A stretch of 64,000 nucleotides of DNA from Candidatus Gastranaerophilales bacterium (GTDB lineage: Bacteria > Cyanobacteriota > Vampirovibrionia > Gastranaerophilales > Gastranaerophilaceae), in NCBI GenBank assembly GCA_944326585.1, contig CALVEN010000003.1, positions 1-64,000 of the forward strand, written 5' to 3'. The notes under the pieces are model-generated. The model had not been told where the DNA came from. It searched no databases and was given only the letters and a program-made list of their open reading frames with translations. Both the position numbers and the translations under genes were made by a program. Shown here piece by piece: positions 8,909-17,216 of this stretch. Positions within the stretch are counted from its first letter, which is position 1. Each line of letters opens with the position of its first letter.

Positions 8909-9892
8909 ATGCTTATAGCGGCAATATTGTTATTAATTTTTATTATCGGACTCTGCGTCGGAAGTTTTTTGAACGTGGTCATCTTGAGAGCATTAAGCAA
9001 TGAATCAATTGTATTTCCGGCATCAAAATGTCCCAAATGCGGGCATAAACTTTTATGGTGGCACAATATTCCGATTTTGTCTTATATAATATTAAGAGGC
9101 AAATGCGGATTTTGCGGGGAAAAAATCAGCATTCAATACCCGATTGTGGAATTTTTAACAGGGGTTGTATTTGTTCTGACATTTTTAAAATTCGGAATAA
9201 GCTGGGACACTTTATTTGCGCTTGTAATCGGCAGTTTATTCATAGTAATTGCAGGAACGGACTGGAGGGAAAAAGTTGTATTTGACATGCACACCTATTC
9301 TCTTATCGGCGTAGGAATTCTTTACGCAATTCTTGTAACGGCGGTCGATTTATACAAATATCACCAATTGACCGGCGGATTAAGTCTTACAACGGAATGG
9401 ATAATCGGAAACCCGATATCAAGCACACTTCTCGGTATAATTATCGGTTTTGTTGTAATGGAAATTATTTCAAGAATAGGATATCTGATTGCAGGTTCGC
9501 GCGCGTTCGGAGAAGGTGATTCCTTTATCGCTGCGGGTCTGGGGGCTGTTTTCGGCTGGAGAATGCTGCTTGTAATCCTTATTTTAAGCGTAATTATTCA
9601 GGTTGTTATAACTCTTCCCGTTTACATAAAAAAAGAAATTGACAACAAAAACTGGATGGTAGTTTTGTCGCTCGGAGCGTTTTTCATCTATACACTTGCT
9701 TTTTTGATGGCAATGAAATTCGGATGGCTTGAAAACACTGTTGCCTACGTATTAAGCGCAATAGTTCTTGCCGTAATCGGTATTTTTGCATGCAGAGAGA
9801 TTTTAAGAGGAATACGAGTTCCGGAAAACAGAACTTATCTGCCTTTCGGACCGGCATTAATTCTTGCGGGATTTATTGTGCTGCTGGTGTAG
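8909..9892 (+). CDS. pilD: Prepilin peptidase / N-methyltransferase (A24 family)
   Basis: A membrane aspartic peptidase that removes the leader of type IV prepilins and pseudopilins and methylates the new N-terminus. It has 327 residues. The N-terminal methyltransferase part includes GSFLNVVILR and two cysteine pairs (CPKC near 37 and CGFC near 62). The catalytic aspartates lie in GTDWREKVVFD (about 115-125) and FGEGDSFIAAGLGAVFGW (about 205). The C-terminus is about 70 residues longer than usual, with extra hydrophobic segments. AAAGGAG is 6-7 bp before the ATG. It is the only processing enzyme in the window for the four pilin-like genes at 12.6, 27.3, 34.6 and 49.7 kb. Confidence 0.95.
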   Translation: MLIAAILLLIFIIGLCVGSFLNVVILRALSNESIVFPASKCPKCGHKLLWWHNIPILSYIILRGKCGFCGEKISIQYPIVEFLTGVVFVLTFLKFGISWDTLFALVIGSLFIVIAGTDWREKVVFDMHTYSLIGVGILYAILVTAVDLYKYHQLTGGLSLTTEWIIGNPISSTLLGIIIGFVVMEIISRIGYLIAGSRAFGEGDSFIAAGLGAVFGWRMLLVILILSVIIQVVITLPVYIKKEIDNKNWMVVLSLGAFFIYTLAFLMAMKFGWLENTVAYVLSAIVLAVIGIFACREILRGIRVPENRTYLPFGPALILAGFIVLLV

Positions 9893-10218
9893 ACGGGAAT
9901 AGGGGAATAAGTTGTTTCTAAAATCTATCTGTGATAGATGGTCATCCTGAGGCTTTTGCCGAAGGATTTCTATTGCTCCCTCTCCCTAACCCTCTCCCGC
10001 TGGGAGAGGGAAGAATTTCGGCACGAGCATTTGCGAGTGGTAGAAATTCGGGTGAGGGTAGGTTAGACCTTCAGTATGACAAATTATAGGTCGGATTATC
10101 AGACTGTTAAGTCTTCTGTCGGATAAGCCGACCTACTTCTCACAATGCTCACACCACTCACTTCACTCACTCTAAAAACTTCTTAGTATCTTACTGCCTT
10201 AGTATCTTAGTATCTTAA
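9893..10218 (+). repeat. Modular repeat block with inverted repeat pair II, left copy
   Basis: No gene. Holds a TCATCCTGAGG hairpin module, then a block at 9977-10136 that recurs inverted at 19230-19390. In the core, 10012-10136 matches 19230-19354 with two differences in 125 bp by eye. GTGAGTG-type and ACTAAG-type tandem modules follow and run up to the ruvA stop codon. Confidence 0.85.
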
Positions 10219-10839
10219 TTATTCCGAAAGGATTTTGAGTGTTTCTTTAAGGATATCCTCGGCGGAGGCATTCTCCTGAACAAGGGTAACCGCCTTTGAC
10301 ATAGCGGATTTTATCTCATCTTTTTCATAACCGAGAGACACAAGAACCGTCTGAGCATCATCAACCGCCTGAGAATTAAGAGCGGTCGGAGCTGAGATTA
10401 CAATCGGCTCAGACTCTTTATAATTCATCAATTTATCTTTCAATTCAAGGATAATTTTCTGTGCAAGCTTTGGTCCGACACCTTTTGCGCGGGTTAATTC
10501 TTTAAAATTCCCCTCAATAACAAACCCGATAAGCTCCGATGACGGGAATTCATCCAGCAAAGTCAAAGCCATTTTGCTGCCAACACCTGAAACCGATGTC
10601 AAAATATTGAATATATCCCTATCTTCACGCTTCAAAAAACCGCAAAGACTCATTTTGTCTTCTCTATGGATTAAAACTGTATAAAGCTTGACTTTTTCTT
10701 CCAATAAAGGCAAATCGCCGTAGTCGGTTGAGGTTATTTCCATCAAATACCCGACTCCGCCGCCTGTTTCGACGGTTGCCGTGAAGCCTTTGGTCCCGCC
10801 TGATTTGTTTGTCAAAACTCCTTTTATGTAATCGTACAT
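10219..10839 (-). CDS. ruvA: Holliday junction DNA helicase subunit RuvA
   Basis: Binds four-way junctions and loads the RuvB motor during recombinational repair. It has 206 residues: an N-terminal OB fold (MYDYIKGVLTNK, VKLYTVLIHREDKMSLCGF), a double helix-hairpin-helix middle (ILTSVSGVGSKMALTLLDEF near 85 and FKELTRAKGVGPKLAQKIILEL near 115), and domain III after an acidic linker (DDAQTVLVSLGYEKDEIKSA). It starts 4 bp after dnaA with AAAGGA upstream, so it is co-transcribed with dnaA. ruvB is not in the window. Confidence 0.97.
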   Translation of the reverse strand: MYDYIKGVLTNKSGGTKGFTATVETGGGVGYLMEITSTDYGDLPLLEEKVKLYTVLIHREDKMSLCGFLKREDRDIFNILTSVSGVGSKMALTLLDEFPSSELIGFVIEGNFKELTRAKGVGPKLAQKIILELKDKLMNYKESEPIVISAPTALNSQAVDDAQTVLVSLGYEKDEIKSAMSKAVTLVQENASAEDILKETLKILSE

Positions 10840-10843
10840 GGTT

Positions 10844-12232
10844 TTAATCCTTTAATTTATTTTTAATCTCCGAAATTGCTCTGTCAAGGTCTTTATTTGT
10901 TTTCAAATCCTCTTTAATTTTTTCGTAGGAATAAAGCATTGTGGTGTGTTTTTTGTTAAAATATTCCGCAATACTTTCAAAGCTTTTGCCGGTAATTTCG
11001 CGGGCGAGATAAACCGCAACGTGGCGCGCGCTTGAAACTTTCTGATTGCGTGAGGAGCTTTTGAAATCCTGCAAAGTAACGTTGTAGTATTCCGCCGCGG
11101 TTTTGGCAACTTTGTCAATGGTGATTGCTTTTTTCATAGCCTCGCAATTAAGAACTTTTTTTGCGTAAGCAAGGGTAACATCGACTTTTTCAATATCCGC
11201 GTAGGCACTGACCTTATTAAACGCCCCCTCAAGCTCTCTGACGTTGTTTACAAAATTATTTGCAATGTATTCAAAAACCTCAAATTCAATATTCATGGAA
11301 ATTTGTTCGGCAAGGTTTTTCAAAATTGCAACGCGGGTTTCAAAATCCGGCGGCGTAATATCGACAACAAGCCCCATCTCAAAACGTGTTCGCAGCCTGT
11401 CGGGAAGCGTCGGGATATCTTTGGGCAGACGGTCGGAGGTTATGACAATCTGCTTATTATTATTATGAAGCGTGTCAAACGTGTGGAAAATTTCTTCCAT
11501 TGTGTAAGTTTTGGATTCCAGAAACTGAATGTCATCGATTAATAAAACATCGATATTTCTGTATTTCTGGCGGAATTTTTCCATACGGGCATTGCGCTCG
11601 CCGCCGTGCTGAAGATTTTTTATAAGCTCGTTTACATACTCTTCGGTTTTAATATAGCGAACCTTGAGTTTTGGCTTATTAAAAACTATATAATGCCCGA
11701 TTGCCTGCATCAGGTGGGTTTTTCCAAGACCTGAGGCGCCGTATATAAACAGAGGATTATATTTTTTCGCGGGATTTTGCGCAACGGCAAAGGCAGCGGC
11801 ATGTGCAAATCTGCTGTTTTCTCCCACAACAAAATTATCAAACCTGTATTTCAAATTCAAATTGGAAAACGACTGCATTTGAGCAAGGTTTTCCATGGTT
11901 TTGGAAATTTTTTCGTCGTCGTCTTTTTTAATTTTTAACCGTTCTTTTTGCTTTTCTTTTTTGTATTTTTCCGCCAGATCAGCATCATAATTGAGCGAAA
12001 ATTCGACGCTTTGCCCCAGAACCTTTTCGAGAGCGGATTTTATCTGGGCATAATGATTTTTGCGGATAATCTCAACCGCCATCTGGTGAACTGTTAAAAG
12101 CGCAAAAATATTGTTGTCAAAGCCGACAGCCTCCAATGGCTTAATCCACGTGTCAAAAACATGCTCCGGCAGAGTTTTTTTCAACTCTGACTTAACATCT
12201 TCCCAAACATGTTTTACTTCCGAAACTTCCAT
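10844..12232 (-). CDS. dnaA: Chromosomal replication initiator DnaA
   Basis: Opens the replication origin by binding DnaA boxes and forming an ATP-dependent filament. It has 462 residues. Domain I is HVWEDVKSELKKTLPEHVFDTWIKPL; the lysine-rich linker at about 105-125 is domain II. The AAA+ domain has Walker A GASGLGKTHLMQAIG (about 167), Walker B VLLIDDIQFLE (about 232) and a sensor region (PTLPDRLRTRFEMGL). Domain IV has the box-recognition signature SSARHVAVYLAREITGKS near 405 and NKKHTTMLYSYEKI near 430. Neither dnaN nor rpmH is adjacent, and I see no cluster of TTATCCACA boxes upstream, so the origin is probably elsewhere. Confidence 0.97.
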   Translation of the reverse strand: MEVSEVKHVWEDVKSELKKTLPEHVFDTWIKPLEAVGFDNNIFALLTVHQMAVEIIRKNHYAQIKSALEKVLGQSVEFSLNYDADLAEKYKKEKQKERLKIKKDDDEKISKTMENLAQMQSFSNLNLKYRFDNFVVGENSRFAHAAAFAVAQNPAKKYNPLFIYGASGLGKTHLMQAIGHYIVFNKPKLKVRYIKTEEYVNELIKNLQHGGERNARMEKFRQKYRNIDVLLIDDIQFLESKTYTMEEIFHTFDTLHNNNKQIVITSDRLPKDIPTLPDRLRTRFEMGLVVDITPPDFETRVAILKNLAEQISMNIEFEVFEYIANNFVNNVRELEGAFNKVSAYADIEKVDVTLAYAKKVLNCEAMKKAITIDKVAKTAAEYYNVTLQDFKSSSRNQKVSSARHVAVYLAREITGKSFESIAEYFNKKHTTMLYSYEKIKEDLKTNKDLDRAISEIKNKLKD

Positions 12233-12299
12233 AACAAAATTTTAGCATAAAAAGCGATATTCATGGATAAAATTTTAATGAATTTTATAAAATCACACC

Positions 12300-12556
12300 A
12301 AATCTGTAGGTTGGGCTTTCAGCCCCTCTAAAGGGAATAAGGGAATAAGAGAATAGGGGAATAAGTTGTTTCATTGATTAGTCTGAGCGGGATTTCTCCA
12401 AGCTTGCTTTTTATATAACACTTATTAACTTATTTACTTATTCCCTTATTTACTTCTTACTGTCTTAGTATCTTAGTAACTTTATCAGAGATTCTTCGCT
12501 GGCGCTCAGAATGACGCTGCAGTGCTCCTGAAACACCTAACGGTGACGGATGCAGG
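12300..12556. repeat. Modular repeat block between dnaA and pseudopilin
   Basis: The dnaA upstream gap (12233-12558) has no gene. It holds two runs of the GGGAATAAG type (about 12337-12370 and, inverted, 12428-12450), an ACTAAG-type module in reverse (about 12451-12482) and an ATTCTTCGCTGGCGCTCAG hairpin module. The last lies next to the pseudopilin stop codon. Confidence 0.7.
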
Positions 12557-12558
12557 CT

Positions 12559-13299
12559 CTAATAATAAGTTATTTTATACCCTTCCTCAATAATTCTTGC
12601 CGCACAGCCCCAGCCGCTCGCATCATCCGAAACCTGAATTTTTTCACCGGGATTCCCGCATAAAGCAGCGGAATCTTTCCACACTTCCAATCCCGGAATA
12701 CCAGCGGCAGAAGTTCCGTAAGGGAAGATTACAGGTATATTCTTAATTTTTTCATCACTCATGTCCATAACAAACACAAAAGCATCATAGCCTAATTTGT
12801 TTGGTTTTTGAGCTCCGTTAGTATCAAGAACAACCAGCATTACTCCGGCAACACCGTTAGCAACGGTAAATGCAGAACCGTCCGCAAACATTACACCATA
12901 AGGATTTGTGACACCGATACTGAGTTCGCTGCCGTTAAATCCTTCATAAGTCTTTGATACGCAATTTTCAATTTCATTTTCACCTTTGCAAATTTTACTG
13001 CCCTTAAATGCTGTATCAAACACATCGTCAATATTATCGTATTTCGCATTATTCACAGCTTCCACCAAATAATCGGAAATCTTTGAACATTCATTTGTAG
13101 AACAATATGATGCCGCCAAATAATTTCTGAAGCCGTTTAATACCATGGCATAACTCTTCTTAAACCGATTCAAATACATATTCTTCTGATAATTTGTAAC
13201 AAGCGTCGGTATTGTCATGGCTGCCACAACACCGATAATCCCGAGAGTTATCAATACCTCGGCAAGAGTAAAACCTTTTTGATTTCTATTTCCGTTCAT
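12559..13299 (-). CDS. Type IV pilin-like / type II secretion pseudopilin
   Basis: A 246-residue prepilin. The leader is short (MNGNRNQKG) and cut before F in KG|FTLAEVLITLGIIGVV. The hydrophobic helix ends at IPTLV near residue 31, followed by YQKNMYLNRFKKSY. The globular part has six or more cysteines, with a CGN...GWGC pattern near the C-terminus (about 213-231). It has DTNGAQKPNKLGYDAFVF, an acidic Ca-binding-like turn shared by pseudopilins of this type. AGAAGGAG precedes the ATG. It should be processed by the peptidase at 8909-9892. Whether it is a structural pilin, a minor pilin or a secretion pseudopilin cannot be told. Confidence 0.85.
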   Translation of the reverse strand: MNGNRNQKGFTLAEVLITLGIIGVVAAMTIPTLVTNYQKNMYLNRFKKSYAMVLNGFRNYLAASYCSTNECSKISDYLVEAVNNAKYDNIDDVFDTAFKGSKICKGENEIENCVSKTYEGFNGSELSIGVTNPYGVMFADGSAFTVANGVAGVMLVVLDTNGAQKPNKLGYDAFVFVMDMSDEKIKNIPVIFPYGTSAAGIPGLEVWKDSAALCGNPGEKIQVSDDASGWGCAARIIEEGYKITYY

Positions 13300-13333
13300 T
13301 TAAAATCTCCTTCTTCTAATCCTTATAATACCA

Positions 13334-13363
13334 CAAAAAAAAGACCTTGTTATATTCAAGGCC
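13334..13363 (-). terminator. Terminator of secreted thioredoxin gene
   Basis: On the minus strand, the stem GGCCTTG / CAAGGTC with loop AATATAA is followed by eight Ts. It lies about 100 bp downstream of the thioredoxin-like stop codon and upstream of the pseudopilin gene, so it separates the two. Confidence 0.85.
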
Positions 13364-13463
13364 TATCCGTTTAAATAAGAAGAGAGAGCTTTATACTATT
13401 ATAAAGTCCCATATCTTCTAAAAATTGCTACTTTTTTCCCGTAAATTTTACAATATTTAACAA

Positions 13464-13934
13464 TTATTTTACGGGAACTTGATCCAAAAGTCCTCTAATC
13501 CGCAAATAGCGGTCAAGTTCAACCCTCAACTTTTTCAAATCCATGTAAATTGCATTGTTCAATAAAACCCTGTTGTCATATTTCGGATCAATAATATATA
13601 AGGTCGGAAAACCGCTCAACGCTACATCTTTTACCAATTCTTCATTTGCCGGATCTTCAGCGTTAAGCATTACAATATTAAATTTGTCTTTATAAATATT
13701 GCTTACGGTCTTGTATTTTGGCATAAATCTCAAACAATATCCGCACCAGTCAACATACATCAGGGCAAGCATGGGTTTATCGGACTGCAAGGCTTCCGAA
13801 TACTTTATCCCGATTTTGTAATCCGAGGGTTTATGCTTTTGCTCACTTGCAGGATTTGTCAAGGCATATGTAATCGCTGACGTCAAAATAACAATCCCTG
13901 TAATTATTAATGTAATTAAAACTTTCTTTTTCAT
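13464..13934 (-). CDS. Membrane-anchored or secreted thioredoxin-like protein
   Basis: A 156-residue protein with an N-terminal membrane segment (KKKVLITLIITGIVILTSAI) and an extracytoplasmic thioredoxin fold. The redox motif WCGYC is at about 64-68 and the cis-proline loop GFPTLYII near 110. The CxxC spacing is normal, with Gly-Tyr between the cysteines. It probably reduces or forms disulfides in exported proteins, such as the cysteine-rich pseudopilins; that link is inferred. It is divergent from the sigma factor gene at 14145, and the shared upstream region holds two palindromes. Confidence 0.85.
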   Translation of the reverse strand: MKKKVLITLIITGIVILTSAITYALTNPASEQKHKPSDYKIGIKYSEALQSDKPMLALMYVDWCGYCLRFMPKYKTVSNIYKDKFNIVMLNAEDPANEELVKDVALSGFPTLYIIDPKYDNRVLLNNAIYMDLKKLRVELDRYLRIRGLLDQVPVK

Positions 13935-14025
13935 ATCCTGCTCCCTTATAATAAAATTCTACAACAAAAAATACTGATATTAAAGATTTTTTCAACTTTT
14001 CTCTGCCCGTCAACTTTACATAACT

Positions 14026-14039
14026 TAACATACATGTTA
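14026..14039. promoter_or_regulatory. Palindrome TAACAT-AC-ATGTTA
   Basis: A perfect 6+2+6 inverted repeat in the divergent gap between the thioredoxin-like gene (minus) and the sigma factor (plus). It is a plausible operator half of a paired site with 14045-14066. The protein that binds is unknown. Confidence 0.5.
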
Positions 14040-14044
14040 GAGAA

Positions 14045-14066
14045 AGTATATACTGTGGTATATACT
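14045..14066. promoter_or_regulatory. Palindrome AGTATATAC-TGTG-GTATATACT
   Basis: A perfect 9+4+9 inverted repeat; a further partial half-site (AAGTATATAT) follows at 14067-14076. It lies about 80 bp before the sigma factor ATG. The position and symmetry suggest a repressor or activator site that could control both divergent genes. Confidence 0.6.
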
Positions 14067-14144
14067 AAGTATATATTCGTATCTCGTAACGCCGTGCATA
14101 GAAACGGCAAAATTATCGCGTGTAAAGAAGAAGAGGAGTTTAAG

Positions 14145-15047
14145 ATGAAAAAAAATTCGCCGATCAAGTTGAAAAAAACGACAAAATTTTCAAATCCGGC
14201 AAAGAATGAAGTATTACAGGCCGACAGTGTATTATCGAATTACGTAAGAGAGATTTCAGAGTATCCCGCACTGAGTGCAAAGGAAGAAAAAGAGCTTGCA
14301 AAGCGTGCCAAAGAAGGCGACACTGATGCAAAAAGACAGTTAATCCAATCGAATTTAAAACTGGTAATAACAATTGCGAAAAAAGCAATCCACACATCAA
14401 ACCTGCCCCTGACGGATTTAATACAGGAAGGGAATCTGGGCTTAATGATTGCGGCGGAAAAATTCAACTACAAACTCGGATACAAATTTGCGACCTATGC
14501 AAGCTGGTGGATAAAGCAATCAATGTTCAAGGCGATTTCCGAGCAGTCACACTGCATGAAAATCCCCGTATATATTCAGGAAACCCTTTCCAAATTTTCC
14601 AAAATCAAATCCGAGATGGAACAAACCGCAACGGAGCAGGTAAAAACCGAAGACGTGGCCAAAAGAATGAATATTCCGGCAGATAAAATCGACACATTTT
14701 TATCTGCCTATACAAAGACAATTTCAATCGAAAGCGGGCTTGAAAAAGCCGACGGCAAAGAGCTGAATGTTGCGGATATTCTTGCGGACGAAAAGACCTC
14801 CGTAAGCGAAAACGTTGAATTTGAGAATTTAAAAACCGATATAGAAATGGTTGTATCGACATTAAAAGACAGAGAGCGGGATGTTGTGAGAATGCGCTAC
14901 GGACTCGGGGACACAACAAGAAGAACTCTGGAAGAAATCGGCAACATTTACGGAGTAACAAAAGAATGCATCCGCCAGACGGAATTGAGAGCTTTAAAGA
15001 AAATGAAACTGACGGGCGAAGCAGTCCTTTCAGGCTATATTTCGTAA
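14145..15047 (+). CDS. RpoD-like sigma-70 factor (group 1/2 type)
   Basis: A 300-residue sigma factor. Region 1.2 has DSVLSNYVREISEYPALSA; region 2 has LIQEGNLGLMIAAEKFNY and GYKFATYASWWIKQSM, the -10 recognition helix with the paired Trp (about 125-137). Region 3 has SEQSHCMKIPVYI. Region 4 has VVRMRYGLGD and the helix-turn-helix RTLEEIGNIYGVTKECIRQTELRALKKM (about 262-289). Start ATG 14145 has GAGGAG 6 bp upstream; a longer frame from 14034 would read through the palindromes and is unlikely. The lack of a long region 1.1 suits a group 2 factor or a reduced housekeeping factor. A hairpin terminator follows. Confidence 0.9.
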   Translation: MKKNSPIKLKKTTKFSNPAKNEVLQADSVLSNYVREISEYPALSAKEEKELAKRAKEGDTDAKRQLIQSNLKLVITIAKKAIHTSNLPLTDLIQEGNLGLMIAAEKFNYKLGYKFATYASWWIKQSMFKAISEQSHCMKIPVYIQETLSKFSKIKSEMEQTATEQVKTEDVAKRMNIPADKIDTFLSAYTKTISIESGLEKADGKELNVADILADEKTSVSENVEFENLKTDIEMVVSTLKDRERDVVRMRYGLGDTTRRTLEEIGNIYGVTKECIRQTELRALKKMKLTGEAVLSGYIS

Positions 15048-15065
15048 TTTCCTTGTATTCATCAG

Positions 15066-15089
15066 AATCGCCTTCAGGGCGATTTTTTA
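15066..15089 (+). terminator. Terminator of sigma factor gene
   Basis: Stem AATCGCC / GGCGATT with loop TTCAG, followed by TTTTTATT, 18 bp after the stop codon. Confidence 0.9.
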
Positions 15090-15142
15090 TTATCCTGCAA
15101 ATGATTGGTTTACTTATTTAAAAAAAACATTATTATAAATAT

Positions 15143-15676
15143 ATGAGAAAAATACTTACAGCACTTTTTGCGATAATATTTTTTGCGGGAAACGCGAGCT
15201 TTGCCGAAGGCGAAATCTGGGACTACTTCGGGGATCAAAATGTTTACGGGCAAAAACCTGTGTCGGATAAGGAATTTGAGCAGGCGCTTGAAAGCAAAAA
15301 GAAAAAGAAAAAACGCGACAAAAATATTCCCAAAGGCGAAGAATTTCATCAAAGCAACGAAACCCAATTTATCAAACAAGCAGGAGAGGAGCTGCCCGTA
15401 CTTTGCGTGCCGGTCAGCATAAAACTTTCCGAAAACGAAATTCTCCCTGTCGGACACTATCAGGTAGCAGGCGAAAAGAAAAACGGCAAACCTTATCTGA
15501 AATTCTACCAGTCGCACTACCTTATGGCGGAAATTCCGGCAGTAGAGACGCCCGATGACTTTAATCAGGAAACCGTACATTTTGTAGACATACTGAATAA
15601 CGGCGAAAAACAAATAAAAATAATTTTCGGCTCAATTGATTTTAATGCATACAGCTTGGTTGATATTGCGGAATAA
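15143..15676 (+). CDS. Secreted protein of unknown function
   Basis: Not recognised. It has 177 residues with a clear signal peptide (MRKILTALFAIIFFAGNASFA, cut near 21). A lysine-rich stretch (about 52-60, SKKKKKKRDK) follows a WDYF region. The rest has beta-type periodicity: LPVLCVPVSIKLSEN, LPVGHYQVAGEKK and KPYLKFYQSHYLMAEIPA. The start has no strong ribosome-binding site. The deoB promoter lies across the end of the gene. Location is predicted outside the cytoplasmic membrane. Confidence 0.7.
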   Translation: MRKILTALFAIIFFAGNASFAEGEIWDYFGDQNVYGQKPVSDKEFEQALESKKKKKKRDKNIPKGEEFHQSNETQFIKQAGEELPVLCVPVSIKLSENEILPVGHYQVAGEKKNGKPYLKFYQSHYLMAEIPAVETPDDFNQETVHFVDILNNGEKQIKIIFGSIDFNAYSLVDIAE

Positions 15677-15695
15677 CTGTCTTTTGTGCTATAAT
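15666..15695 (+). promoter_or_regulatory. Promoter of deoB
   Basis: TTGCGG (15666-15671), an 18-bp spacer, then TATAAT (15690-15695) with an extended TGC. It overlaps the end of the upstream gene and lies 21 bp before the deoB ATG. Confidence 0.65.
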
Positions 15696-15716
15696 AAGCT
15701 CAAAAGGGGTCAGATT

Positions 15717-16886
15717 ATGAAAAGAGCAATAATTATTGTAATAGATTCAATGGGGATAGGCGCAATGCCTGATTGCAGGGACTTTAACGATATTCCGGAA
15801 TGCAATACCCTGAAAAACGTGTGCAAATTCAATCACGGGCTGAAATTACCCAACATGGCGAAAATGGGGCTGGGGAATATTCAGGACTTTGAAGGCTTAG
15901 AGCGAACCGAAACGCCGACCGCAAAATACGGCACAATGTTTGAAAAATCAAAAGGCAAAGATACAACAACCGGACACTGGGAAATCGCCGGACTGATTTC
16001 CGAAAAGCCTTTTGCAACTTTTCCTCAAGGATTTCCCGATGAATTAATCGAAAAATTTATAAAAGAAACAAACTGCGGCGGGGTTCTGGCAAACATTCCG
16101 GCAAGCGGAACAGCGATTATTGCGGAATTGAATGACGAACACCAAAAGACAAAATTTCCGATAGTTTATACATCTGCAGACAGCGTTTTCCAGATTGCGG
16201 TTGATACAGATCTTATCCCGCTTGAAACACTGTACGACTGGTGCCATATTGCGCGCAGACTGCTTGATGAAGGGAATTACAACGTATCAAGAGTAATTGC
16301 ACGGCCGTATAAAGTTATTGACGGCAAGCCGACAAGGATTTCCAAAGACAGACGCGACTACTCAATGGCGCCGAAACACACGCTTCTTGACGACATCAAA
16401 AATAAAGGCGGAAAAGTTATCGCAATCGGCAAAATCGAAGATATTTTCGCAAAAAAAGGAATAACCCACGCTATCCATACAGGTTCCAACAAAGAAGGGC
16501 TTGAATTAACGATAAAAGCGGTTAAAAATGAGCTTGAACTTGATAAAATAGCTTACGAGGATAAAAATTACGGCGAGCCGACATTGATTTTCACAAACCT
16601 TGTAGACACAGACATGCTCTTCGGCCACAGAAATGACGCACCAGGCTATGGTAAGGCGCTGGAAGAAATCGACCGCTATCTTGAGATAATATTAAAAGAA
16701 GTGACGGACGAGGATTTGCTGATAATTACGGCAGACCACGGCTGCGACCCCACGGTTGAAGGCACCGACCATACCCGCGAAACCGTGCCCGTACTTGTTT
16801 TCAACAAAAAAACTCAAGGCGGAAATTTAGGTAAATTACAGGGCTTTGATAATGTTGCAAAATTTATAAAAGACTGGATATTTTAA
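15717..16886 (+). CDS. deoB: Phosphopentomutase
   Basis: Interconverts ribose-1-phosphate or deoxyribose-1-phosphate with the 5-phosphates in nucleoside salvage. An alkaline-phosphatase superfamily enzyme of 389 residues (family about 390). Metal ligands and the phosphorylated threonine are in IIIVIDSMGIGAMPD (about 4-18) and KGKDTTTGHWEIAG (about 80-93). The second metal site is in NLVDTDMLFGHRND (about 285-298) and ITADHGCDPTVEGTDHTRE (about 336-354). Start ATG 15717 has AAAGGGG upstream; a longer frame from 15636 would run back through the promoter. It works in the same pathway as the MTA phosphorylase at 60.7 kb only in a broad sense. Confidence 0.97.
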   Translation: MKRAIIIVIDSMGIGAMPDCRDFNDIPECNTLKNVCKFNHGLKLPNMAKMGLGNIQDFEGLERTETPTAKYGTMFEKSKGKDTTTGHWEIAGLISEKPFATFPQGFPDELIEKFIKETNCGGVLANIPASGTAIIAELNDEHQKTKFPIVYTSADSVFQIAVDTDLIPLETLYDWCHIARRLLDEGNYNVSRVIARPYKVIDGKPTRISKDRRDYSMAPKHTLLDDIKNKGGKVIAIGKIEDIFAKKGITHAIHTGSNKEGLELTIKAVKNELELDKIAYEDKNYGEPTLIFTNLVDTDMLFGHRNDAPGYGKALEEIDRYLEIILKEVTDEDLLIITADHGCDPTVEGTDHTRETVPVLVFNKKTQGGNLGKLQGFDNVAKFIKDWIF

Positions 16887-16903
16887 ATTTTTTGTTTTAT
16901 AAT
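16875..16903 (+). promoter_or_regulatory. Promoter of ferredoxin gene
   Basis: TGGATA (16875-16880), a 17-bp spacer, then TATAAT (16898-16903), 51 bp before the ATG. The -35 overlaps the end of deoB. Confidence 0.6.
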
Positions 16904-16953
16904 GTGACTGCGGGAAAAATTCCGCGTGTAAATATAAATAAGGAGAAAACGAA

Positions 16954-17130
16954 ATGACAGTAAAAATTAATGACGGATGCATCGGATGCGGCGCTTGCGA
17001 ATCAATTTGCGATGCAGTATTTTCAGTAGACGGAACAGCAATGGTTAACGAAGCAGCAGTTGCTGACAACATGGATGCAGTAAAAGAAGCTGCTGATTCT
17101 TGCCCTGTTGGCGTTATTGAAATCGAATAG
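16954..17130 (+). CDS. Single-cluster [4Fe-4S] ferredoxin (58 aa)
   Basis: A small electron carrier. Its translation begins MTVKINDGCIGCGACESIC, continues DAVFSVDGTAMVNEA, and ends DSCPVGVIEIE. Three cluster cysteines lie in CIGCGAC and the fourth in SCP near residue 50; the extra Cys of ESIC matches the spare cysteine of Thermotoga-type single-cluster ferredoxins. The protein is acidic, as expected. AAGGAG at 16940-16945 precedes ATG 16954. It has its own promoter and terminator, so it is likely strongly expressed. Partners may include the flavoprotein at 54.9 kb; that is inference. Confidence 0.93.
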   Translation: MTVKINDGCIGCGACESICDAVFSVDGTAMVNEAAVADNMDAVKEAADSCPVGVIEIE

Positions 17131-17156
17131 TTTCAAAAAATAATAACAAAAAAAGG

Positions 17157-17182
17157 AGCCGCCCGAAAGGACGGCTTTTTTG
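17157..17182 (+). terminator. Terminator of ferredoxin gene
   Basis: Stem AGCCG / CGGCT with an inner CC/GG pairing around GAAA, followed by six Ts. Confidence 0.85.
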
Positions 17183-17186
17183 TATA

Positions 17187-17216
17187 AAAAAAAACGGGTT
17201 TTTAAACCCGTTTTTT
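17187..17216. terminator. Bidirectional terminator, pckA side
   Basis: Perfect palindrome ACGGGTTT-TT-AAACCCGT, flanked by A and T runs. It reaches the pckA stop codon and can end transcription from both strands. Confidence 0.9.

Noticed and set aside
12233-12300. Replication origin next to dnaA
   Set aside because: Only one weak DnaA-box-like word (TTATCCATG) is visible, with no cluster and no dnaN beside it.
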